A program made the translations under genes and the position numbers. Source: Chloroflexota bacterium (lineage in GTDB: Bacteria; Chloroflexota; Ktedonobacteria; Ktedonobacterales; Ktedonobacteraceae). From it: a DNA stretch of 16,799 nt. The stretch is taken from assembly GCA_902812455.1 (NCBI GenBank), contig CADDZH010000111.1, forward strand, positions 1 to 16,799. The letters are read 5' to 3'. Positions 1 to 7,335 of the stretch are shown here, one piece after another (the first letter of the stretch is position 1; each line of letters opens with the position of its first letter). Under the pieces are notes generated by a model. The model searched no databases. It was not told the origin of the DNA and worked only from the letters and a program-made list of their open reading frames with translations.

Positions 1-136
1 GCCGTACATCCTATGCAGATGGGCAGCGTCGGAACAGCCATTAGCCCGCTTGAGGGATTGAAACTACCCTGGCGCAGGCCACCACGCGCCTGGAACTGGG
101 TCGGAACAGCCATTAGCCCGCTTGAGGGATTGAAAC
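1..136 (+). CRISPR. Distal end of a CRISPR array (two repeats, one full spacer)
   Basis: Two identical 37-bp repeats occupy 28-64 and 100-136. Each begins GTCGGAACAG and ends GAGGGATTGAAAC. The single complete spacer is 65-99 (35 bp), and positions 1-27 are the end of another spacer cut by the window edge. Repeats ending in ATTGAAAC usually give the 8-nt 5' handle of mature crRNA in type I and type III systems. The array is therefore read on the plus strand, with its leader and cas genes to the left, outside the window. No further repeat follows 136, and no A/T-rich leader is seen there, so this is the trailer end. The last repeat is not degenerate, which is unusual for a trailer end. No cas gene is visible, so the subtype cannot be fixed. 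Confidence 0.93.
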
Positions 137-144
137 CGCCACAT

Positions 145-300
145 CTAGCGGCGCTGGCGGCGCACGATCTCCACGCTCACCGTGATCACCTTGCAGACCA
201 GGCGCACAATGTACTCCTCGTCATCCAGCCGGTTCGGATCGCTCACGATGCCGCTGCGCTTATCCTCGCTGACCTGGTACTGGTCGATCACCCAAAGGCC
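145..300 (-). pseudogene. C-terminal remnant of a type ISP restriction/helicase-like protein
   Basis: About 52 codons on the minus strand, read from LWVIDQYQV through DKRSGIVSDPNR, DDEEYIVRLV and VITVSVEIV to a TAG stop at 145-147. From memory this matches the conserved extreme C-terminus of large predicted helicases of COG4889, which include type ISP restriction-modification enzymes of the LlaGI/LlaBIII kind. Those proteins are normally over 1,000 residues, and none of the nuclease, helicase, methylase or target-recognition parts is present. The only upstream start in this frame (ATG at 351) lies inside the methionine synthase-like gene, and recognisable similarity begins only just past that gene's stop codon, so it is unlikely to be expressed as a protein. 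The stop codon lies 8 bp from the last CRISPR repeat. I read it as a scar of a lost restriction gene. The family call rests on recalled motifs. Confidence 0.6.
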
Positions 301-313
301 TTTATTGATAGGC

Positions 314-1486
314 TCAGCCCCAAACACGCGCCGCCGTTTCGAGCATGACATCCAGCTTGCGCCACTGTTCCTCCTCGCTCAACAAGTTCCCTCCTATTTC
401 TGAAGCAAAGCCACATTGCGGGCTGAGGGCAAGCTGATCGATGGAGATGTAGTGCGTGGCTTCTTCGATGCGTCGCATGAGTTCATCAACCGTTTCTACA
501 CGTCCGGTCTTGGTGGTAATTAATCCTAACACTACAACTTTGTCTTTGGGGACAAAGCGTAAGGGGGCGAAGTTGCCTGCGCGCTCTGTGTCGTATTCGA
601 GCAGGAAACGCCGGTGGCTCAGGCTGCTGAAGAGATGCTCTGCTATCGCATCATACGTACCTTCGCGCAGCCAGTAGCTGCGTCGATTGCCACGACAGAT
701 ATGTACCCCAAAGATCGCGTCAGGAAAGCCTGCAACCACTTCGTTATCCGCTTGTATAGAGCGTTCCATGTTGGCGAGTGGGTCTTCTCCGCGCGCTCGC
801 ATCTCCTCCTGCTCGCGCTCATCGACATAGGCGGTGTAACCTGGTTCATCAATCTGAATATAGCGGCATCCTGCCTGAACCAGTTCGGTAATGATTTGCC
901 GCTCGATAGCGACAACATCGCTGACAAACTCCTCAACACTGCCATAGACGGTTTGCGATTGTTCATAAGCAAAGCGCTGGGTAATGCGATCAGGGCCGAT
1001 CAAGGTAATCTTGACGGGGGTGGCCGTAAGCTGCTGGGCGAAACGGAACTCCTCCAAAGGACGGTTGCGCAGCAGTCGCAATCGTTGGGTTGCTGGCTGG
1101 CGGACTGAGTGAATGGGGTCCCGGCCTCGCCCCCCTTTTTTCTCACGCTCCTGGCGCTGCTCTAGCTCATTAGCAAGTGCCTGCTCCTCTGGAGATGCAA
1201 GGGGTTCCCAATGGCTCTTCCACAACTCATAGCCGGCCACGTCCGCAAAGCTGGCCATGAAATTGACGCGGCGATACTCTCCATCCGTGACGATAGGAAG
1301 ATGATGTGCGTCCTGCTCGGCGATTACCTGGCGAATAGCCTCATCCTGTGCCTGGAGCAGAGCCTCATCGCTGACCAGGCCCTGCTCGTGCTTCACAAAC
1401 ATCTCCTTAAGGAAGGCAGGGCGGAGCAGGCTGCCAACCTGGTCAACGCGCATGAAACGCAGAGCAGAAGGATCAGGAACTGCCAA
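314..1486 (-). CDS. Cobalamin-independent methionine synthase family protein (MetE C-terminal/YxjG-like)
   Basis: A 390-residue cytoplasmic protein resembling the stand-alone C-terminal, catalytic half of MetE (YxjG/YxjH type). That family transfers a methyl group to homocysteine or a related thiol using a zinc-activated thiolate. The zinc ligands appear intact: His262 and Cys264 in VHICRGN, Glu297 in LLEYDTE, and Cys358 in LSPQCGFAS. The N-terminal VGSLLRP and the IVTDGEYRR segment are also typical. At 390 residues it is near the usual length for this short form, and it lacks the N-terminal half of full MetE, so the methyl donor is uncertain. The chosen start is TTG at 1486-1484, with AGGGAG about 8 nt upstream. 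An ATG 11 codons further in has no SD sequence. It is divergent from the permease gene. No SAM or cobalamin riboswitch was recognised upstream. Confidence 0.88.
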   Translation of the reverse strand: MAVPDPSALRFMRVDQVGSLLRPAFLKEMFVKHEQGLVSDEALLQAQDEAIRQVIAEQDAHHLPIVTDGEYRRVNFMASFADVAGYELWKSHWEPLASPEEQALANELEQRQEREKKGGRGRDPIHSVRQPATQRLRLLRNRPLEEFRFAQQLTATPVKITLIGPDRITQRFAYEQSQTVYGSVEEFVSDVVAIERQIITELVQAGCRYIQIDEPGYTAYVDEREQEEMRARGEDPLANMERSIQADNEVVAGFPDAIFGVHICRGNRRSYWLREGTYDAIAEHLFSSLSHRRFLLEYDTERAGNFAPLRFVPKDKVVVLGLITTKTGRVETVDELMRRIEEATHYISIDQLALSPQCGFASEIGGNLLSEEEQWRKLDVMLETAARVWG

Positions 1487-1611
1487 TAGGAGTGCTCCCT
1501 TCTTGACTACCTAACGTTACAGGTGCTTTTTGAGACATAAAGTATGTTCGATCATCTTATCATGCCCTTCTGCAAGAGACAAGGGAGGTCAGCCATCGAA
1601 CAGTCACTGCC

Positions 1612-1651
1612 AGGCTGTGGGATTGACACAGCCTCTCTTCTCAATTACTCT
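1612..1651 (+). promoter_or_regulatory. Candidate permease promoter with overlapping inverted repeat
   Basis: A perfect 8-bp inverted repeat, AGGCTGTG (1612-1619) and CACAGCCT (1627-1634), is separated by 7 nt. A TTGACA box (1623-1628) lies across its centre. Seventeen nt further on is TACTCT (1646-1651), a weak -10. It lies about 100 nt upstream of the permease start. The repeat could be an operator covering the -35 box or a small RNA hairpin. It has no T-tract, so it is a poor terminator. Nothing else clear was seen in the 1487-1751 intergenic region apart from the two ribosome binding sites. Confidence 0.35.
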
Positions 1652-1751
1652 ATTTAACAGAGATAGAAGTCCATATACACTGGTAAAGAGGCTCATGAGA
1701 GTCCTTGTAACCTGAATTGCATTATGCTCCACCGGCAAGGAGGTCATTCCT

Positions 1752-3137
1752 ATGGCTACTGAGGCTCGCCCTCTGGCGGTTGAACACCATTCTATCGACT
1801 ATATACCAGAGTCCGAGCGGCACGGTTCGGCCTTTAGCCTGTTCACGCTCTGGTTTGCTGCGAATATGCAGATCACAACTGTGGTGACCGGAGCGCTCGC
1901 GGTCATCCTTGGGCTTCCCCTGATCTGGGCAATTGTGGCTATCGTCGTCGGCAATGCTCTGGGTGGTATCTTTATGGCACTGCACTCGGCTCAAGGTCCG
2001 GCGATGGGTATCCCACAGATGATCCAGAGCCGTGCGCAGTTCGGCTTCTATGGTGCGATATTGCCGCTTGTGCTCGTCATCCTCATGTACCTGGGCTTCT
2101 TTGCGAGCAGCGCGGTTCTTGGCGGACAGGCGCTGGCAGCGTGGACAGGGCTACCTGTCACTCCTTCGATCATCATCGTCTCCGCCGTGTGCACAATTCT
2201 GGCGGTGTATGGCTACGATATGATCCACCGCTACGAAGGGCTTGTCAGTATACTCTTTCTGGCAGGCTTCCTGTACCTCACCATCCGCCTCGTGACCGGG
2301 AATGCGGTCGGCAAAACACTGTCAGCGTCCTCCTTTTCGTTCGGGACGTTCCTGCTCGTTGTGTCCATTATGGCGACCTGGCAGATCACCTATGGCCCAT
2401 ACGTTGCGGACTACTCGCGCTACTTGCCGCGCAGAACCTCAATCAGTGTGCCGTTTTGGTGGACATACGCCGGGTCGGTGATTAGCTCGATCTGGATGAT
2501 GATCTTCGGCAGCATAGCTGTTGCCGTTGCCGGTTCTCACTTTCAGAGCGATTCTGTCCGATATATTGTTGAGCAGGCTGGAGGCGGATTGAGTGGCATT
2601 TTTTACCTCCTTGTCATCCTGGGCATTATCGCGGCCAACGTGCTGAACCTCTATGGCATATTTTTGACGATAACAACGACCATTGCCGCGCTGCAGCGCT
2701 TCCGCACCAGCACGCGCAGTCGCCTCGGCTTCGTGCTCGCCGCTGCCGTTATCGGTACCGCTGTGGCAGTACTGGGTCAGGGGAACTTCATCGCGAACTA
2801 CACGAACTTCCTCCTGCTCCTCTTGTATTTTGTCATCCCCTGGTCGGCCATCAACCTGGTTGACTTCTATCTCCTGCGGCATGAGCAGTATGATATCGAC
2901 GCCATTTTCAATCCAGATGGCATCTATGGACGTATTAACTGGAGGGCTATCGTGGCCTACGTCGTCGCCATCCTGCTCGAGCTGCCGTTTATGAGTACAA
3001 CCCTCTACACCGGGCCGTTGGTTAGCTATCTGGGTGGTGCAGACATTTCATGGATTATTGGCCTGGCGGTCGCTGCCATCCTATACTACGTCCTGATGAG
3101 GCCGCGCCTTGCAACCCCTCCCGCAACAACCACGTAG
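1752..3137 (+). CDS. NCS1-family nucleobase (cytosine/purine type) permease
   Basis: A 461-residue integral membrane protein with about 12 hydrophobic segments along its length. Similarity is to the nucleobase:cation symporter-1 family (CodB, allantoin and hydantoin permeases), which import nucleobases or related heterocycles with a proton or sodium ion. Family signatures are GPAMGIPQMIQSRAQFGFYG around residues 80-100 and TYGPYVADYSRYLPRR around 215-230, which correspond to substrate and ion binding regions in this fold. Length is normal for the family. The ATG at 1752 has a near-perfect SD, AAGGAGGT at 1737-1744, with 7-nt spacing. No catabolic gene such as a deaminase is adjacent, so the substrate cannot be deduced from context. 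It is divergent from the methionine synthase-like gene. Confidence 0.9.
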   Translation: MATEARPLAVEHHSIDYIPESERHGSAFSLFTLWFAANMQITTVVTGALAVILGLPLIWAIVAIVVGNALGGIFMALHSAQGPAMGIPQMIQSRAQFGFYGAILPLVLVILMYLGFFASSAVLGGQALAAWTGLPVTPSIIIVSAVCTILAVYGYDMIHRYEGLVSILFLAGFLYLTIRLVTGNAVGKTLSASSFSFGTFLLVVSIMATWQITYGPYVADYSRYLPRRTSISVPFWWTYAGSVISSIWMMIFGSIAVAVAGSHFQSDSVRYIVEQAGGGLSGIFYLLVILGIIAANVLNLYGIFLTITTTIAALQRFRTSTRSRLGFVLAAAVIGTAVAVLGQGNFIANYTNFLLLLLYFVIPWSAINLVDFYLLRHEQYDIDAIFNPDGIYGRINWRAIVAYVVAILLELPFMSTTLYTGPLVSYLGGADISWIIGLAVAAILYYVLMRPRLATPPATTT

Positions 3138-3152
3138 GGCAAGGGCAATTCA

Positions 3153-3181
3153 TTGACAAACCCCAGCGTTACTGTTATTAT
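3153..3181 (+). promoter_or_regulatory. Strong housekeeping-type promoter of the kinase gene
   Basis: TTGACA (3153-3158) is followed after 17 nt by TATTAT (3176-3181). A TGT just before the -10 box (3173-3175) fits the extended -10 pattern. The match to the primary-sigma consensus is 6/6 and 5/6. It begins 16 bp after the permease stop codon and would give a leader of about 95 nt before the kinase start. The kinase is therefore probably transcribed independently of the permease. Confidence 0.6.
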
Positions 3182-3283
3182 AGATGTGGTCGTATTCCCT
3201 CTTTGCTTCCTCTTAGTGCAGGTTTTATTGCTGAGTATTGCTAGCGACCAGAGCGCCTCTGGAGATTGAGAAGAGAACTTACT

Positions 3284-5626
3284 ATGAGCACACGGCGCAT
3301 CGGCAAGTACGAACTGCGCGAGCTTCTCGGCCGTGGAGGCATGGCCGAAGTCTGGAAGGCCTTTGATCCGCAACTGGAGCGCTATGTCGCCGTGAAGTTG
3401 CTCCACGCCGATTTGCAGTCCGATCCAGAATTCATGTCGCGCTTTACACGTGAAGCCAAAGTGATCGCTTCCCTGCACCACCCCAATATTGTGCAGATTC
3501 ATGACTTTCAAGTCTCCAGGCCTCCTGAGTCGGATAGCCCAACTGCCTACATGGTCATGGATTACGTAGAGGGGCAGACGCTGGCTGGCTACATCCGAAA
3601 CACCTCTCGCCTCGGCAAGTTTCTCCCTGCTGAGCAGCTTGTGCGAATGTTTGCCTCTATTTGCCAGGCTGTTGACTATGCCCACCAGCATGGCGTGATT
3701 CACCGCGATATCAAACCGTCCAATATCCTGCTTGACCAGCGGAACACCAGGTACAACCCGATGGGCGAACCCGTTCTCACCGACTTCGGTATTGTCAAAC
3801 TGATGGGTGCCACCTCCACTACGCTGGCTGGCACAAGGAGCGGCGTATGGCTTGGGACGCCCCTGTACATCTCACCAGAGCAAGCGCAAGGCCATCCTGC
3901 TACCGAACGCAGCGACATTTACTCCCTTGGCGTCATCCTCTATGAAGTCTGTACAGGCGTGCCGCCCTTTCGCGGTGAGAGCATGACCGGTGTAATGATG
4001 CAGCACATCAACGCCATGCCGCCCCCACCTGCTCTCATCAATCCTCATATTCCTCCTGCTTTAGCGCTCGTGATCCTGAACTGCCTTGCCAAAAACCCCA
4101 ACGAGCGTTTCAGCAGCGCATCCGCCATGCTCAACGCCCTGGCTGAAGCACTCGAAGTTCCCTTGCCTTCAGATATGCAGTATTCTACACGCACACTCGA
4201 TGCTATGAGCCAGCCAACCTACCTTTCTCCGGTGCGGGCAGACCCATCGCAGGCTGCGCTCGCATCTTCACCTTCCTCGCTATCACCGGCTGCCGCTCCT
4301 GCACAAAGTGGCTCAATGACTCCCGCTTTTAGCGCCCCTGCCAGCTCTATTCCTGTAGGCGAAGACCAGAACCGGCTGGTCATGACGCCATCGCAGACTC
4401 CGTTAAGGACAACCCCTTCTGCTTTTCCAACACCACCTGCGCCTCCACAACGGAGACGACGAAGAGGGCTGTTCCTGGTATTGGCGGCTGCGCTGCTGGT
4501 TGTCCTGCTTGGCTCAGGGCTGGGAGCTTTCTACTGGCTCACGCACCCCATTGCCCCAACCAACCAGATTGTGGGCCACGCCTACTTTATCAGTAGTGGA
4601 GAAGTGTCTGAACAGAGCAACCAGGGTATCAACGATGAGCTGCTGATCGATCTGCATAATATCCCCGCCCCTGACCCTGGCAAAAGTTATTATGCCTGGC
4701 TGCTGAGCGATGAAAGCAATCCTGAGGGGCCAGCTCTCCTGCTGGGGAAATTACCGATTACACAGGAGACTGTACATTTCCTCTACGCGGGCGATGTCCA
4801 GCATACCAACCTGCTTGGAATCACCAGCCGGCTTCTGATTACGCAAGAGGATGCCAATACCACCCCGATCAGTCCATCGCCTGATAAAAGCGCCTGGCGG
4901 TACTTTGCTGAGATTCCTCAGCAAGGCAATCCTATGGATATGGCGCATGCCAGCGTGCTGCTTCACCTGCGTCATCTCCTTGTCGACGTCGATACACTCA
5001 AAGCTATGGGCCTTCCGGGAGGGCTTGATCTCTGGCTTTTCCGCAACACGGAAAAGGTCTTCGAGTGGGCGGCCATCGCCAGAGACTTCTGGGCCAGTAA
5101 GGATGCGGCAGGCGTCCACAACCAGCTCGTGCGCATGCTGGACTACCTGGATGGAGTCAAGAACGTTCAACAAGATATCCACTCCGGGGTAACGCTCCTG
5201 GTTAATCCTACCGACGGTGCTGTTTCTCTGCTTGGGTCTGGTCCCATGAACATGTCTGATCCCATGGCTATGGAAACCTCCGGCTACCTGTTTCAGGTCG
5301 ATCAGCATCTTACCGCCCTGACCCAGGCTCCTGGATTTCCACAAGAGAAGCGAACGCTGGCTGCACAAATCGATCAAGAGATCATCAATGTGAGGAACTG
5401 GTTGGAGCAGGTGCATAAGTATGCCGTGCAGCTTGTCAATCTGCCTACCCCGCAACTGCTGACCCAGAATGTTCTTTTGACCCTGGACTATATAGCGACG
5501 CAGGCCAGGTATGCCTATATCGGGCAAATTAATGCCGATACAGACCAGGTACAGGGAGGAGTGGTGCAGATCCACGACAATATTCAACACCTGGCTACCT
5601 ATGACATTGCGGCGTACACCTCTTAG
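3284..5626 (+). CDS. Receptor-like Ser/Thr protein kinase (PknB type) with extracytoplasmic RskA-like region
   Basis: A 780-residue membrane kinase. The kinase domain spans about residues 9-275. It has the glycine loop GRGGMAEV (from 16), ATP-anchoring Lys38 in VAVKLL, the catalytic loop HRDIKPSN with His140 and Asp142, DFG at 167-169, and SPEQ near 196, so it should be active. A Pro/Ser/Ala-rich linker (about 300-389) leads to a basic stretch and one membrane segment (396-419). The outer 361 residues start with a beta-rich stretch (GKSYYAWLLSDE, then LLLGKLP) resembling the extracytoplasmic domain of RskA-type anti-sigma factors. A mostly helical region follows. PASTA repeats are absent. I chose ATG at 3284, preceded by AAGAGA at 7 nt, over an in-frame TTG 18 nt upstream. 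The gene runs convergently into the MBL-fold gene with 8 bp between stop codons. The RskA-like call is a pattern judgement. Confidence 0.9.
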   Translation: MSTRRIGKYELRELLGRGGMAEVWKAFDPQLERYVAVKLLHADLQSDPEFMSRFTREAKVIASLHHPNIVQIHDFQVSRPPESDSPTAYMVMDYVEGQTLAGYIRNTSRLGKFLPAEQLVRMFASICQAVDYAHQHGVIHRDIKPSNILLDQRNTRYNPMGEPVLTDFGIVKLMGATSTTLAGTRSGVWLGTPLYISPEQAQGHPATERSDIYSLGVILYEVCTGVPPFRGESMTGVMMQHINAMPPPPALINPHIPPALALVILNCLAKNPNERFSSASAMLNALAEALEVPLPSDMQYSTRTLDAMSQPTYLSPVRADPSQAALASSPSSLSPAAAPAQSGSMTPAFSAPASSIPVGEDQNRLVMTPSQTPLRTTPSAFPTPPAPPQRRRRRGLFLVLAAALLVVLLGSGLGAFYWLTHPIAPTNQIVGHAYFISSGEVSEQSNQGINDELLIDLHNIPAPDPGKSYYAWLLSDESNPEGPALLLGKLPITQETVHFLYAGDVQHTNLLGITSRLLITQEDANTTPISPSPDKSAWRYFAEIPQQGNPMDMAHASVLLHLRHLLVDVDTLKAMGLPGGLDLWLFRNTEKVFEWAAIARDFWASKDAAGVHNQLVRMLDYLDGVKNVQQDIHSGVTLLVNPTDGAVSLLGSGPMNMSDPMAMETSGYLFQVDQHLTALTQAPGFPQEKRTLAAQIDQEIINVRNWLEQVHKYAVQLVNLPTPQLLTQNVLLTLDYIATQARYAYIGQINADTDQVQGGVVQIHDNIQHLATYDIAAYTS

Positions 5627-5634
5627 CGCCGCCC

Positions 5635-6585
5635 TCACTGCGCCCACAGCGCAGCCATCTGCGCGAACAGGCTGAGAGTATTCGGGCGTGACTGCTCGCC
5701 GCTCAGTTCGTGATAGATCGTGGCTACGTTGACGGCGATTCGCTCGCCATCCGACCAGGAAGCGTAGCGATCCAGCGGGATATCTCTGGCTGCCTCGCTT
5801 GCGGGCATACCGGCCTCGTAGCGCTTGCGCGCCTCGTCATAGACATATTGCAGGTAGCTCTTGACCTCGGCCACGCCCTTTTTATCAGTGATGGGGCCAT
5901 GTCCAGGCACGATCGTCTCCACATCCATCTCCAGAATGCGGTCGCAGGCGCGCAGCCAGTTGCGCGTTGGCCCGGCCCACATGATGGGGTGACCCCCGAT
6001 GAAGAGGATATCGCCGGTGAAGATCACGCGGTCACCAGGAAGATGCACCAGCGTGTCGCCGCGCGTGTGCGCCGGGCCAACCTCGATGAGATGGACTGTT
6101 TCGTTGCCCACCTTCAACGTCATTTCACCCTCGAAGGTCGTGCCAGGCGGCGTTAACGTGATGTTTTCAAAGCTGAAGGGGCCGAAGGCGTGCAATATAA
6201 AGGCCCCAATCTGGCCCATCTCCGGCGCCCGCTGCAGCAGCATAGCAAATTGCGCTGGCTGGATAGCCTCAACCATCTCATCAGCGGTCTTCTTTGAGGC
6301 GATAATCTGCGCATCCGCGACTAGTTGATTGCCATAGCAATGATCGCCGTTGGCGTGGGTGTTCACCACCATATCGATGTGAGAGGCCGCGGGAACCGAT
6401 CTGCGCATCGTCTCCAGCATCTCTCCTGTAAGCTTCAAATCGAAGAGCGTATCTACGAGCAGTGAGGCCTTCCCATCGGTGATGAGGCCGGCGTTGCTCC
6501 AGCCCCAGGAACCATCCGGCTGCAAGTAGGCATAGACGGAATTGCCGAGATCGTGCAATCCCTTTGTGTATTGCCAGGTAGGCAT
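5635..6585 (-). CDS. MBL-fold metallohydrolase with HxNxDH motif
   Basis: A 316-residue metallo-beta-lactamase-fold protein. The metal-binding signature is THANGDHCYGN, with His77, Asn79, Asp81 and His82. The usual HxHxDH therefore has Asn in place of the second His. Further ligands are His172 in GPAHTRGD, Asp191 in FTGDILF and His228 in VPGHGP. The variant may alter the first metal site, and the substrate is unknown. No signal peptide is seen, so it is probably cytoplasmic. The ATG at 6585 is preceded by AAGGGAG at about 8 nt. It is the second gene of a likely two-gene unit with the SET gene, 27 bp downstream of it. A quorum-quenching lactonase or a glyoxalase II-like role is possible but not shown by sequence. 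Confidence 0.88.
   Translation of the reverse strand: MPTWQYTKGLHDLGNSVYAYLQPDGSWGWSNAGLITDGKASLLVDTLFDLKLTGEMLETMRRSVPAASHIDMVVNTHANGDHCYGNQLVADAQIIASKKTADEMVEAIQPAQFAMLLQRAPEMGQIGAFILHAFGPFSFENITLTPPGTTFEGEMTLKVGNETVHLIEVGPAHTRGDTLVHLPGDRVIFTGDILFIGGHPIMWAGPTRNWLRACDRILEMDVETIVPGHGPITDKKGVAEVKSYLQYVYDEARKRYEAGMPASEAARDIPLDRYASWSDGERIAVNVATIYHELSGEQSRPNTLSLFAQMAALWAQ
5638..5654. terminator. Small GC hairpin at a convergent gene junction
   Basis: CTGCGC (5638-5643) pairs with GCGCAG (5649-5654) across the 5-nt loop CCACA. It lies 12 bp after the kinase stop and inside the last codons of the MBL-fold gene. There is no T-tract, so an intrinsic terminator is doubtful. The stop codons are only 8 bp apart, so one or both transcripts must end within or beyond the opposite gene. 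Confidence 0.25.
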
Positions 6586-6612
6586 GTGTTTTCTCCCTTA
6601 TACTAACCAAGT

Positions 6613-7161
6613 TCAGTTGTGAGAAATAATCTTTATACGCTCATTGAGGAACGGAGAAAAATGTCCCTGATAGCGCTTCTGGACTTCCTCCAGTTGCCAA
6701 TCATTGCCAGTAATGATCCCCCGGCAGGCCGGTGAACCACAACGGCAAGGCTCTCCAAGCACATCTCCGGGCAGCCCGCTCTGGAGTGCATAATCAATTG
6801 TCAATTCCTCTCCAGCAGGGATATCACGGCGTGCCACCAGGGTCACTTCATCACGCATCCAGAGATTGCTGTCGCACGAATGATTCATACCTCCTGGGCC
6901 TGTTTCTGATGTTCCTGGCGAGCCTGCAAGCTCAACCAGGTGCTCATCTTCCCCAATTTGCATTGCACTATAAGAAGGAACTATCGCAATATACTCCTGA
7001 AACTGGGCAGTGGTCATAACCGTCCCACCACAGATGACAACCACCTCACCCTCGAGGATGGCTTCTTTGGCAAACACGCCAGTTCCTTGAATAGGCGAAG
7101 CACGGACCTCAGCACGTGGATCATACCACGATGTAGATCGGTACTTGTTTGTCGGCATCAT
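6613..7161 (-). CDS. SET-domain protein-lysine methyltransferase
   Basis: A 182-residue cytoplasmic protein made almost entirely of a SET domain with post-SET cysteines. Visible motifs are GTGVFA (26-31), the cofactor-binding NHSCDSN (93-99), the catalytic GEELTIDY ending at Tyr124, and [10 protein letters not shown] (139-148), whose Cys139, Cys141 and Cys146 are typical zinc ligands completed by the NHSC cysteine. SET proteins transfer methyl from S-adenosylmethionine to protein lysines; bacterial targets are mostly unknown. Two consecutive ATG codons (7161 and 7158) are preceded by AAAGGA at 8 nt from the first. The gene is divergent from the carboxylase subunit and is followed 27 bp later by the MBL-fold gene. 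Bacterial SET genes are often thought to be acquired by transfer, but base composition here does not stand out by eye. Confidence 0.9.
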   Translation of the reverse strand: MMPTNKYRSTSWYDPRAEVRASPIQGTGVFAKEAILEGEVVVICGGTVMTTAQFQEYIAIVPSYSAMQIGEDEHLVELAGSPGTSETGPGGMNHSCDSNLWMRDEVTLVARRDIPAGEELTIDYALQSGLPGDVLGEPCRCGSPACRGIITGNDWQLEEVQKRYQGHFSPFLNERIKIISHN

Positions 7162-7209
7162 TATATAAGTCCTTTAGAAGGAGATATCATAAGACTTTTT
7201 CTAGAAAGC

Positions 7210-7238
7210 AGCATACGTGATTCTCTCACCAAAAGCAA
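7210..7238 (-). promoter_or_regulatory. Possible promoter of the SET-MBL unit
   Basis: On the minus strand TTGCTT (7238-7233) is followed after 17 nt by TATGCT (7215-7210). Matches to consensus are partial (3/6 and 4/6), so this is a weak candidate. It is correctly placed about 50 nt upstream of the SET start and about 30 bp from the opposing carboxylase promoter. Confidence 0.3.
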
Positions 7239-7266
7239 CTTTCAAGACCTATCATCCTGGCGCTCC

Positions 7267-7296
7267 TTGACGCTCCTCAGCGCGCGGTGCTATGCT
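7267..7296 (+). promoter_or_regulatory. Promoter of the carboxylase beta/hydratase unit
   Basis: TTGACG (7267-7272), an 18-nt spacer and TATGCT (7291-7296) match the primary-sigma consensus in 5/6 and 4/6 positions. The implied leader of about 33 nt carries the SD at 7324-7328. It would drive the carboxyltransferase gene and the hydratase downstream. Confidence 0.5.
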
Positions 7297-7335
7297 GCTA
7301 ACACAAACTGTCATCGCATGCAAAAGGAAATCATC

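Noticed and set aside
145..351. A 68-codon independent protein beginning at 351
   Set aside because: Its first 17 codons overlap the methionine synthase-like gene in another frame, and similarity appears only after that gene ends. A remnant is the better reading.
614..1108. A 164-codon plus-strand open frame
   Set aside because: It lies wholly antisense to the methionine synthase-like gene and has no recognisable domain.
1487..1751. A riboswitch (SAM, purine or cobalamin) in the divergent region
   Set aside because: I could not recognise the conserved core of any of these classes on either strand.
3266..3283. TTG start of the kinase 18 nt upstream
   Set aside because: The ATG at 3284 starts closer to the kinase domain and has a purine-rich site at the right distance.
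7175..7190. A strong SD-like sequence on the plus strand (AGAAGGAGATATCAT)
   Set aside because: No start codon follows at a usable distance. The sequence lies upstream of the carboxylase promoter, in the leader of the opposite SET gene.
6940..7335. A 132-codon in-frame N-terminal extension of the carboxyltransferase gene
   Set aside because: It runs antisense through the SET gene, lacks family similarity, and lies upstream of a good promoter and SD that fit the start at 7336.
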